From positions 1 through 55,248 of the forward strand of contig CAZWYY010000020.1 of the NCBI GenBank assembly GCA_964638895.1: 55,248 nucleotides of DNA, in the 5' to 3' direction. This DNA is from JAFGGG01 sp964638895. GTDB lineage: Bacteria; Spirochaetota; Spirochaetia; SZUA-6; RPPD01. How positions within the stretch are numbered: position 1 is the first letter of the stretch; every line of letters starts with the position of its first letter. Shown in pieces: positions 27,592 through 35,495 of this stretch. The notes under the pieces are model-generated. The model searched no databases and had not been told where the DNA came from. It saw nothing but the letters and a program-made list of their open reading frames with translations. The position numbers and the translations under genes are program-made.

Positions 27592-28611
27592 GTGAAAGAA
27601 TACAATACATCCATACCTACAAACAGCGATCCTGACTCCAATAAAGTAATCATAATAAAAATTGCGCTTATAGTGTGCATTGTATTCGCACTGTCGGATT
27701 TTGCTTATAAAACCATCCAGAATATAAACCCAACCAACAGAGAACAGTGCATAGTGTATAAAATGCTTCCCGGGCCCGCATTTATTCTGTTCGAAAACCT
27801 TGTCGAGCTTCCGGTAATTATATTCTTAAGCATTTTTTCAGGCCTGTTCTTGCAGCGGCTGTTTTACCGGCTGCATTTCACTGTGCTCGGCGGACCGCTT
27901 CGGACATTTTTCACGGCCTCTCTCCTGCCCATCTGTTCGTGTTCATCGGTTTCCCTGATGGGCGGTATGGGTAAAGTCTTTGATGTAAAAAATGCGGTAA
28001 TATTTTTTATTGCCGCCCCCTTGCTGAATCCCTTTATTATCCTCATGGCCGTGAATATATTGGGAGTAAAATACTGTCTTTTGAGGATTACGGGGGCATT
28101 TGTTTTATCCCTGTCTGTGGGCTACCTTATTCATTTCATTCATCCGGAGACAGAACCGGTCGGTCAAAACAGGCTCTCCTGCTCAAAAAAGGGAGTGTGC
28201 GTTTCGGAAAAGTCAAATACATATATAAAAGGCATACATATATTCAAAAACCTCATTCCCTTTTTTCTTTTCGGCGCCGTGTTAAGCATAGTCTTCAGCC
28301 TTGTGCTGGGCAATCCGCTCGATGTGATGAATAAAATTCTGCAATCCGTTTTCAGCAGAGCGGGCATTGTTCTTTTAGGCATACCGCTGTACATTTGCGG
28401 AGGGGCGGACATTCTTATCCTGAAGCCCCTCCTGCACGCCGGCCTGCCGCTGGGTACGGCTCTTTCATTTTCACTCGCTGCGGCTTCCGTCTGTATTCCT
28501 TCGCTTTTAATGGTCGGCCGGTTATTGGGGAAAAAAATTATAGTTCTCCTCACAGCATATATAGTAATATTCAGCTTTGTGTACGGCGAGTTTATCAACC
28601 TGTTATTTTAA
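27592..28611 (+). CDS. ArsP/DUF318-type permease (UPF0718-like)
   Basis: A 339-residue integral membrane protein with eight or more hydrophobic helices in two halves joined by a polar, cysteine-containing loop (RLSCSKKGVCVSEKSN). LLPICSCSSVSLMGGM, with a CxC at residues 115-117, matches the conserved motif of the PF03773 permease family. Some members export organoarsenicals; most have no known substrate. GTG start at 27592, 2 nt after the ankyrin stop, with AGAGG upstream. The C-terminus overlaps by a few bases the converging FGE-like pseudogene. Metalloid or small-molecule transport is a family-level guess. Confidence 0.8.
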   Translation: MKEYNTSIPTNSDPDSNKVIIIKIALIVCIVFALSDFAYKTIQNINPTNREQCIVYKMLPGPAFILFENLVELPVIIFLSIFSGLFLQRLFYRLHFTVLGGPLRTFFTASLLPICSCSSVSLMGGMGKVFDVKNAVIFFIAAPLLNPFIILMAVNILGVKYCLLRITGAFVLSLSVGYLIHFIHPETEPVGQNRLSCSKKGVCVSEKSNTYIKGIHIFKNLIPFFLFGAVLSIVFSLVLGNPLDVMNKILQSVFSRAGIVLLGIPLYICGGADILILKPLLHAGLPLGTALSFSLAAASVCIPSLLMVGRLLGKKIIVLLTAYIVIFSFVYGEFINLLF

Positions 28612-29599
28612 TTGCTTTTTTCTGCGTCAGCAGTTCTGGCCACACGAAAAGTTATTTGACAAAACCCGTGACAGGCCTCTTTTTTGGGCCAATGATCATG
28701 CCTTCCGCAATGAGGATCCCAACTGCCGCCTCTCTTTAAACGATAATTTTTGGAACGCGGATCAACAGGCAGCAGATCTAAACACCATTGCCATAAATTA
28801 CCATTTTCTCCCGTTAAACCATAGAATCCAAGCTGGTTTTTTTCCACGGCAGTAACTTCACGTGTAACTATTTTCCTTTTCAGAAACTTTCACACTCCTT
28901 CAGATTCTTTGACCTCTCCGCTTATCTCATTAAAAGGCTTCCAGTATATCCCGCTTCCTGCGGGATATTCAATGTACTTATTCTCAGGATTGTGTAAGGA
29001 ATAACATGCAATCAGTTCCCATTCAGTTCCCGTGGGCAACCGAAATCCGTCAGCTTTTTCCGCTACTGTTATGTCATCGCCTACCTCTCTGTTCGACGCG
29101 TCGCGAACCACAACTCCGTTATACTCATAAACCGGTTTTAAAGCGCTTCCATTGCTCTTATTATAATATTCTGTCAGCGCGTTACACCATACCATAACCG
29201 ACAACCAGTCCACATTTGTAACAGGGTACCGGATATTCATCCCCTCTCCGCTTTCTTCACTCCCCATTCTGCCCTGCATGTTAAATTAATACCCGTTCGC
29301 CAAAGCCCACCGATACACCTCAGACCATAATCCATACGACGTATTGGTTTCGGCAAGCCAGAAATTGTTTTCAACTTTCAGTACATCCGGCCTGTCTTCC
29401 TGAAAAGAAATAATACCTTTGGAGTCGGCGGGAAACTCCATTGCGGGAATATGTATCATGGTGAACTGAATTCCATTCAGGGAGACCTGCTCGCTTAATG
29501 CTTCTATCGGCTTAACTTTAGTACATCCTGTAAAAAGCCCGCTAGGATAAACATGAATAAAGCAAACATACCCACCAATCTTTCATCTGTATTTTTCAT
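28608..29599 (-). pseudogene. Formylglycine-generating-enzyme-like (SUMF1) lipoprotein, multiply disrupted
   Basis: The start ATG (29597-29599) has a perfect GGAGG and opens a signal peptide (ERLVGMFALFMFIL). A frameshift near 29540 then moves the lipobox (SGLFTGC) into another frame. That frame reads on through FWLAETNTSYGLWSEVYRWALANGY to a TAA (29286-29288), resumes in the same frame with GRMGSEESG...YPVTNVDWLSVMVWCNALTEYYNKSNG...ADGFRLPTGTEWELIA, meets a TGA (28890-28892), and resumes again with NQLGFYGLTGENGNLWQWCLDLL...RLKRGGSW. These are the standard SUMF1/FGE-sulfatase-domain blocks in order. One frameshift and two stops exclude a working product. The related treponemal proteins are surface lipoproteins rather than true sulfatase activators. 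Confidence 0.88.
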
Positions 29600-29732
29600 G
29601 ATTAACCTCCATAATATAGAAATTCGCGCGGTAATGTATCAGTATTGCGTATAAAACCCGGCAACTGGTACATACGGCAATAGAGGCTTAATACGGCGAC
29701 ATTCACCTCTTTGTCATCCATTATCTGCTAAT

Positions 29733-29760
29733 ATTATAGCATATAAAGATCACATGTCAA
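29733..29760 (-). promoter_or_regulatory. Consensus extended -10 promoter upstream of the FGE-like pseudogene
   Basis: On the minus strand there is a perfect TTGACA (29755-29760), a 16-nt spacer ending in TGC, and a perfect TATAAT (29733-29738). That gives both consensus hexamers plus the TGn extension. The -35 box lies inside a 15-bp inverted repeat. The leader to the pseudogene start would be about 125 nt. Confidence 0.7.
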
Positions 29761-29787
29761 GGAAATAAATATTTTCCTTGACATGTG
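29751..29787. repeat. 15-bp perfect inverted repeat overlapping a -35 box
   Basis: Left arm CACATGTCAAGGAAA (29751-29765), 7-nt loop, right arm TTTCCTTGACATGTG (29773-29787), with no mismatch. There is no T-tract after either side, so it is not a good terminator. Its placement over the -35 of the leftward promoter suggests an operator. The rest of the 258-nt gap 29600-29857 shows no gene. Confidence 0.75.
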
Positions 29788-29857
29788 CGGCAACAGGTAT
29801 CGGTGTCTGATTTTTAAGTGGAGTAAAACAGCCGTTTAGTTTGATTTGCCGGTATTA

Positions 29858-30202
29858 TCAGGCTCTCATCTGCTCCAGACGCTCTCGCGCGCCGCCGTCG
29901 TGTTCCCAGATGCCCAGTACCTTTTCGCAGCCGAACTCCGCGCATTCCGCGCAGGTTGCATACCCTTTTCCCAGCGCACACTGCCGGATTGTGCAGACCC
30001 GGCAGTAACTGAATACTTTTTCCATGTCCGACTCCTGGCAGCCCACACAGTTGATTGTTTTCCAGTCGACGTCCGCGTTGAACATGGCGGACCATTCCCG
30101 GGCCGTCTCCTTACGCATTTCATCATCATCCTTTATGGTGGCCTTATAGGCCTTGCACTCCGAGCAGACAAGCCCGCACTTGGCGATAATCTTATTATCC
30201 AT
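29858..30202 (-). CDS. DUF3795 cysteine-rich protein
   Basis: A 114-residue soluble protein rich in cysteine: KCGLVCSECKAYKAT near the N-terminus, then INCVGCQ, YCRVCTIRQCALGKGYATCAECAEFGCEK. The pattern of Cys pairs matches the DUF3795 family, probably binding zinc or another metal. Function unknown. It stands alone between the FGE-like pseudogene and the EIIA-cyclase fusion, 110 nt downstream of the latter on the same strand. Confidence 0.85.
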   Translation of the reverse strand: MDNKIIAKCGLVCSECKAYKATIKDDDEMRKETAREWSAMFNADVDWKTINCVGCQESDMEKVFSYCRVCTIRQCALGKGYATCAECAEFGCEKVLGIWEHDGGARERLEQMRA

Positions 30203-30312
30203 ACGAAACTCCTTTGATTGTAATAGTATCTACACCCAGTTTACGGAATTTCCCGTGACAACATTGTGTCAGGTTTGAATGCCCGATAAAAAAATCCAGG
30301 CTACCGGCGGAT

Positions 30313-31629
30313 TTAGAACACGATAAAGCGTTTCCCGGATTTAAAGATACTGACCTTGCGCGTGGATTCGGAGAGGACCAGGGCTATGGCCAGGCTGGCC
30401 GAGGTAATGCTGGCCGCGGCCGCGTGGCGGGCGCCCAGGCCCTGCAGAAACTGCACCTCCGGCGTATGGGTGCTAAGGTACGCGCCGGCGGTGACGATAA
30501 TACCGTCTCCGCTGATGATAAAAGCGCCGTCCAGTTTGGAAAATTCCTTAATGGTCTCTTCCAAGCCGGGATCAAGAATATTCCGTTCCTGTTCCCGTAA
30601 CCCCTTAAAAGGATTGACCACCATCTGCTGGCAGTAGCGCATCACCTGATCGTGATCACCCAGTACGAATATGGTGCCCGTAGGCTTGCCCTCCCGCCCC
30701 TCGCTCGCCAAATCGTTCATCAATTGTACGGCCCTGGTAAACACCTCCTGCCGGAGGTCCGGCGGCAGCACCTGCGGCTCCAGAAAATACCCCGCAAACT
30801 CCCGTTCGATATCCGTTATCATGACGGTATCAAACATACCGGAGCCCTTCTTACCGTACAGGCTCACCACCTTGTCGCCCTTTTTAAGGAATCCCCTGGC
30901 CGCGATGAACATATGGGTCAGATCAATCTGCCCCGCCCGGCTTAATCCTTCAAACGGCACCTGGATAAGCTCGACATTGGGAAGGTCCTGCAGGTGCTCG
31001 TATTTTTCCCGGTTATGGGTAATCAGGTACACCTTTTGGTTGTCAAGCCCGCGCAGCAGAGTGCGAATATCACCCACGGCGTCCGCGTACAGCACAAGGG
31101 CCTTGGCCTTAACCTCCTTAAGAAGTTCCTGCGCGTGATTAAAAAGACTGTGTAAAACCTTTTTTGTATTCCTGTGAACGGCCTTATTTTGATATGCCGT
31201 TGTCAGCAGCTCATAAATCTCCCTGGTGTTTTTGGCTTCGATGATTTTATTATACGTGTCTTCCTCGTTCAGTTTGGCGGCGATGCCGCTGAGTATCGAC
31301 AGGTATTTCTCATTGTCGCTGACGATCATCACCAGGAGATGGACCTTGTCCTGGTCTCCCGTGTCGTAAAATATACCGCGGGTGCTCCTACCTACTACAA
31401 TAATGGGCGTTTCCAGCGTTGTCAGCTTGGCGTGCGGGATGGCAATACCCTCGGCCACCTTGGTGGTGACCAGCTTCTCCCGCTCCCATACCGCGTTCAA
31501 TAATGTACCGAACATGAGGGTGGAATTTTGCCTGCAGATCAGGTCCACCAGTTCGGCAAAGGCCTCTTCCTTGGTTTCACTGCGGAGAATAATTACCCTT
31601 TCGGGTCGAAGAAATTCGGAAAAAGGCAT
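30313..31629 (-). CDS. PTS EIIA domain / PK_C-like domain / diadenylate cyclase (DisA_N) fusion
   Basis: A 438-residue protein with three parts. Residues 1-150 form a PTS EIIA type 2 (fructose/nitrogen-PTS-like) domain, with the phosphorylatable histidine in GIAIPHAKL (His 66). Residues of about 170-285 resemble the pyruvate-kinase C-terminal fold (ALVLYADAVGDIRTLLRGL; KGDKVVSLYGKKG). Residues of about 320-438 form a diadenylate-cyclase domain, with the DGA motif at 367-369 and GARHAAAASIT at 400-409 where the classical motif is RHR. A PK_C-like plus cyclase pair is known in archaeal DacZ-type enzymes. The EIIA addition would let sugar or nitrogen PTS phosphorylation influence c-di-AMP production. 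No EIIB or EIIC gene is nearby. Activity is not assured because of the RHR-to-RHA change. Confidence 0.8.
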   Translation of the reverse strand: MPFSEFLRPERVIILRSETKEEAFAELVDLICRQNSTLMFGTLLNAVWEREKLVTTKVAEGIAIPHAKLTTLETPIIVVGRSTRGIFYDTGDQDKVHLLVMIVSDNEKYLSILSGIAAKLNEEDTYNKIIEAKNTREIYELLTTAYQNKAVHRNTKKVLHSLFNHAQELLKEVKAKALVLYADAVGDIRTLLRGLDNQKVYLITHNREKYEHLQDLPNVELIQVPFEGLSRAGQIDLTHMFIAARGFLKKGDKVVSLYGKKGSGMFDTVMITDIEREFAGYFLEPQVLPPDLRQEVFTRAVQLMNDLASEGREGKPTGTIFVLGDHDQVMRYCQQMVVNPFKGLREQERNILDPGLEETIKEFSKLDGAFIISGDGIIVTAGAYLSTHTPEVQFLQGLGARHAAAASITSASLAIALVLSESTRKVSIFKSGKRFIVF

Positions 31630-31693
31630 AGATTAATTATAACAAAAACATCACGGATTGTCACACCTTGGCCGTATACGGATTACAAAACAT

Positions 31694-32605
31694 TCAAGCC
31701 GTTTCGTTTAACATATTTAATAAAATATCCACCGCCTTCGGATCAAAGTGCTTCCCGCTCTGCTCACGGATGTACGCCTCAATATTTTCTCTGCTCCAGG
31801 CATGGCGGTAGGGACGATCCGAACTGAGCGCGTCCCAGACGTCCACAACCGCAAAAAGCCGCGCCACCAGGGGGAGCTGTTCGCCCTTGAGCCCCCTGGG
31901 ATACCCCGAGCCGTCCCATTTTTCGTGGTGGCGGTAAGGGATATCGAGCGCCCGGCGCAGATAGGTAATGGGTGAGAGTAGTTCAAAAGCGTATGTCGTA
32001 TGCTTTTTCATTATTTCCCATTCTTCTTCCGTAAGCTTCCCGGGTTTCAGTAAAACCGCGTTCGGCACGCCCATCTTGCCTATGTCGTGTAACAGCGCGC
32101 CGTACCTTACATGCACCAGCTCTTCATCGCTTAAGCCCGCCAGACCGGCAAGTCTCACCGTCATTTCCGTGACCCGCAGTGAGTGGCCTTCGGTTTCCTT
32201 ATCGCGAAGGTCAAGCGCCCTTGACCAGCCCTCGATTGTGGTGTCATAGGCCCGGAGAAGATCGCTGTGCGACAGCTGCAGGCCGGTGAAAAGACGGCTG
32301 TTGTCGATGGCGATGGATGACTGGCCGGCGAGCGTGTCCAGGAAATCAAGCCATTCGGCTTCGGCCTTATCCTTTGACCGGCGGAATATTTCCAGCACGC
32401 CGTTTACCTTGCCTTTGGCGATAAGGGGAACCACGTAGTACACCAAAGCATCCATTCCCTGATTGGCCGGACTATCAATATAATAATCCCCGGTCTCTAC
32501 AAGGTTCGGAATGCAAATGCGGCGCTGTTCCAGCGCGGCCCTGCCCGCATAGCCATCCCCCAACCTGAGCCGTTTACGCATCGGAGCCCCGGGTTTTTTC
32601 CTCAC
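31694..32605 (-). pseudogene. GAF (truncated)-HD-GYP phosphodiesterase part of a split gene
   Basis: Open frame of 303 codons from a GTG. It begins in the middle of a GAF domain (RLRLGDGYAGRAALEQRRICIPNL), so the first half of that domain is absent. A complete HD-GYP domain follows: GALLHDIGKMGVP, the HHEKWDGSGYPRGLKG signature and AVVDVWDALSSDRPYR. HD-GYP proteins degrade cyclic di-GMP. The PAS part of what was probably one protein lies upstream in another frame, overlapping by 32 nt. Expression from the GTG could still give a free HD-GYP domain, so residual function is possible. Confidence 0.78.
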
Positions 32606-33014
32606 TGCGTTTGCGCCTTGTTATGTCGATTGAAAGAATAAAAATTCCCTCCGGCACGCTCTGCACACTCAACTCAAACCAGGCTCTTTTCCCGTTGGGA
32701 TAGGTAAACTCGTTCTCAATGTGGCAGGGAACCTTGTCATACATGCAGCGTTCAAGCCCGGCAAACATTGCGGTTTTTTCGATACCGGGATATACCTCCT
32801 GCATGGTATGGCCCAGAAGCTCTTCTTTTTTCTTTTTCCCATGCCTGGCCACTGCATCGTTGACATAGATATAACGCCAGCCGCGATCGATAATCTGGCA
32901 GCCCTCAAGCAGGCTGTCCAGTGTTTGGATGCAGCGCGTACTCATTTCCGGTGCATAAACGTTTTCAGTTGTGTCATTTACCTCACTTTTTTCATTCTGC
33001 AAGGCAACATCCAC
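32574..33014 (-). pseudogene. PAS-domain part of a split PAS-GAF-HD-GYP protein
   Basis: A 146-codon frame from a GTG preceded by GGGGGAG. A PAS domain covers residues of about 25-135: LLEGCQIIDRGWRYIYVNDAVARHG, EELLGHTMQEVYPGIEKTAMFAGLERCM, NGKRAWFELSVQSVPEGIFILSIDITRRKRSEE. After the ITRRKRSEE helix the frame ends, whereas related proteins continue into a GAF domain. The next frame starts halfway through that domain, so a segment of about 60-90 codons and the reading frame are both missing. Confidence 0.78.
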
Positions 33015-33131
33015 TCCCCCACTAAAATTATGATATATGTCCCGTGATTTTTCAAATGATCTAAGCGCATTTATAACAATAGGTGTGCCTGATGTTTTCT
33101 CTTGACGCGGGGGTAATTTTCAAATAGACTT

Positions 33132-34097
33132 CTTTGTATCAGAAAAAATCATACTGGCATATTATTTGTACTGCCCTTTTTCCTTTTTTACCTGGTATTC
33201 CAGTTTTACCCGGTGGTGTTCTCTTTTTTCTTAAGCTTTACCGATTGGGACGGATTCGCCGAACCGGTATTTTCAGGTTTTTCCAATTACGCGCGGATTT
33301 TTACCGAACTCTACACGCGATTAACGGGCGCGAATCTGCTGGACATCCCCGGAGAATTTTGGTTGGCCTTTATCAACACTTGGAGGATATGGCTGCCCAA
33401 TATCGTTTTACAACTGGTAATCGCCATGGCCGTGGCCGTGGCCTTTACCAACACACGCTTAAAATTGAAAGGTGTGGGATTTTTCAGAGGTATCTTTTAT
33501 TTTCCCAATCTGGTTACGGCCGCCTCCATCGGCGTATTAGCCATGGTGGTCCTGGACTGGCAACACGGTGCGTTAAACCAGCTTTTGTTCGGCGACGATA
33601 AACAGGCTTATATAAGCTGGCTTGCCGATCCGATAACCGCCCAATTCATAATCTCCATCATCCAGACATGGATGTGGTTCGGGTATACTATGATAATCCT
33701 GATGGCGGGACTACAGGGCATCCCCATCACCTATTATGAAGCGGCCCAGTTGGATGGGGCTTCGGTATTACGGACTTTCTTCCGGATCACCCTCCCCCTG
33801 CTTCTGCCCATTCTGACCTTTGTGATAATCACCTCCCTGATTGGGGGCATGCAACTGTTCGACATTCCCTATATTATTATTTCCAGGTTCAAACACGGCT
33901 CGGTTATTGATTTCGGCACGGAAACGGCCAAGGCCCTCTCCACCTCGGTATATTATATGTACAACCAGGCCTTCGGCCTTACCCAACCGAGCTTTGGGTA
34001 CGCGGCGGCCGTCTCATATATGCTGTTCGTATTGATCGCTTTCTTTTCCGTACTATACCTGCGTCTGATTAGGAGGATTTCGGGTCAGGAGACTTGA
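33132..34097 (+). pseudogene. Carbohydrate ABC permease, decaying copy without start codon
   Basis: The frame reads homologously to the intact permease at 37227-38201 from its very first codons (IRKNHTGILFVLPFF against VKKKYIGLLFVLPFF) to the C-terminus, and whole stretches are identical (IDIPGEFWLAFINTWRIWLPNI differs at two places). The position of the partner's ATG reads CTT, a TAG precedes at 33126-33128, and no ATG or TTG lies in frame before the second membrane helix. The nearest usable start is GTG 33213, which would lose the first membrane helix. No second permease follows. It looks like a duplicated sugar permease losing function; translation from an unusual start cannot be excluded. 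Confidence 0.7.
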
Positions 34098-34525
34098 GTT
34101 TTGCCGGATCCATAATTCAACCCGCTTCCGCGAAGGATTGTTTTATCATAATATGATGTCCACTGCTTATGATAAGCGTCCTAGCGCCGTCCGCGCTCAC
34201 GACTCAATCCGCCGGCCGCGATGACACGGGCTCTTTCGATGTCTCGCCGCGGCTTTGGACAAGGAGCGGACGGCAGTGTTATGGTGTGGGACGCAGGTAA
34301 GTTCTAAAATTTTTCCTTTCAATTGGAGTCTGAAAAAACAATGAAACCGTAAGCGTGGACGATGTAAGGAGCTGGGCATCCTTATAATCTATCGTTTTGT
34401 TATCTGAAGAACGGAGATGTTTTAAAAGCTGAAATATTGGAAAAATGATCTAATACGGCGGGTATCGGGCTATTTAAAAACCTATAAGATAACAATAAAA
34501 CGATAATTATCGAACACGCCGAAAA
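34098..34525. other. 428-nt region without a gene, containing nested inverted repeats
   Basis: No credible coding frame. The left half holds GCTTATGATAAGC (a small hairpin) and a nested pair of arms. GCGTCC (34176-34181) pairs with GGACGC (34289-34294), and GCCGTCCGCGCTC (34186-34198) pairs, with a 2-nt bulge, with GAGCGGACGGC (34264-34274). The sequence enclosed is GC-rich and partly self-complementary. The right half is AT-rich and should contain the terminator of the LysR gene, but no clear one was found. It may be a structured RNA or a decayed element. Confidence 0.4.
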
Positions 34526-35407
34526 TTACCCTCCCGGCCAGATCTTTTGCAGCAGTTCCAGCATGAGGCTGATCCCAGGCGCCTGCCGGCTTGCGGCCGG
34601 ATAAGCGAAACACAGGTCTATGGCATATTTTCCGCCGCGCCATACCACCAGTTCCCCGCGCCGCTCCCCGGACAGGCACATAAACTCGGGCAGAAGCGAC
34701 ACCCCGATCCCCGACTGCACAAGCTGCAGGGTGGTTGTTTCATGGTCGGAACTCACAGATTTTACGGGCTGAAGTGAGTGTTCACGGAACAGGCCGCTAA
34801 CCTTGCCGTAAAACGGACAGTTTTCCGGGGGCATGACCCAGGGCAGTTCCAGAATATCACGCAGCGGGGCGTGTTCGAATTTTTCACGCCAGGCCGCGGG
34901 CGCGGCAAGAACCAACGACACTTCGGTTAGATGCAGCAGCTCAAGATTCTCCCGTCGGGGACGGCCGAAAATAAAGCCTGCGTCTATCATTCCATCGCGG
35001 ATGTTTTTCACAATTTCCGTTGTTGAGCTGTGTAGAAAACGGAACTCGACCTCCGGATGTGTACGGGCCGCCTCATTCAACAACTCCTTTATTTTCAGGA
35101 CACCGGCATCAGTATTCAGGACCAAAGAAACGGTTACATGAATATCCCGTTTGAGTTCGGCCAGAAAATAGCCGAACTCACGCTCCGCGTCAAGGATCCG
35201 CTCGATCCTGTCTTTAATCTTTTTCCCGTCCCGGGTCAGCAGCACCCCCCTGCCCGTACGCTCGAACAGGGTGACACCGAACTCCTCCTCCAGGGCTTTT
35301 ATCTGGGCAGTCACCGCGGGCTGACTTGTGTGAAGAATATCCGCGGCCCGACTCAGGTTCCCCGTGTCGGCCACGGTGGCAAAGGATTTAAGCTGGTATA
35401 ATTCCAT
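34526..35407 (-). CDS. LysR-family transcriptional regulator
   Basis: A 293-residue regulator. The N-terminal winged helix is MELYQLKSFATVADTGNLSRAADILHTSQPAVTAQIKALEEEFGVTLFERTGRGVLLT, matching LysR over its full DNA-binding domain. The C-terminal periplasmic-binding-like effector domain follows (VSLVLNTDAGVLKIKELL...IDAGFIFG...). It is divergent from dapA with an 88-nt shared promoter region, the classical layout for a LysR protein controlling its neighbour. The effector is unknown. Confidence 0.93.
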   Translation of the reverse strand: MELYQLKSFATVADTGNLSRAADILHTSQPAVTAQIKALEEEFGVTLFERTGRGVLLTRDGKKIKDRIERILDAEREFGYFLAELKRDIHVTVSLVLNTDAGVLKIKELLNEAARTHPEVEFRFLHSSTTEIVKNIRDGMIDAGFIFGRPRRENLELLHLTEVSLVLAAPAAWREKFEHAPLRDILELPWVMPPENCPFYGKVSGLFREHSLQPVKSVSSDHETTTLQLVQSGIGVSLLPEFMCLSGERRGELVVWRGGKYAIDLCFAYPAASRQAPGISLMLELLQKIWPGG

Positions 35408-35457
35408 GGCGCGTGTCCGTTATAAAAAAAGCTGATAACGGGTATTAAAACATACGA

Positions 35458-35487
35458 TTGGACAATACATCTTTGGCCGCATAAAAT
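35458..35487 (+). promoter_or_regulatory. Possible dapA promoter
   Basis: TTGGAC (35458-35463), 18-nt spacer, TAAAAT (35482-35487). The dapA ATG starts 8 nt later and has no Shine-Dalgarno sequence, so the mRNA might be leaderless. Weak pattern match. Confidence 0.35.
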
Positions 35488-35495
35488 CAATACCC

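Noticed and set aside
28890..28892. TGA read as tryptophan (alternative genetic code)
   Set aside because: The same gene also has a TAA stop and a frameshift, and other genes in the window use TGA as their normal stop, for example guaB, purA and purB.
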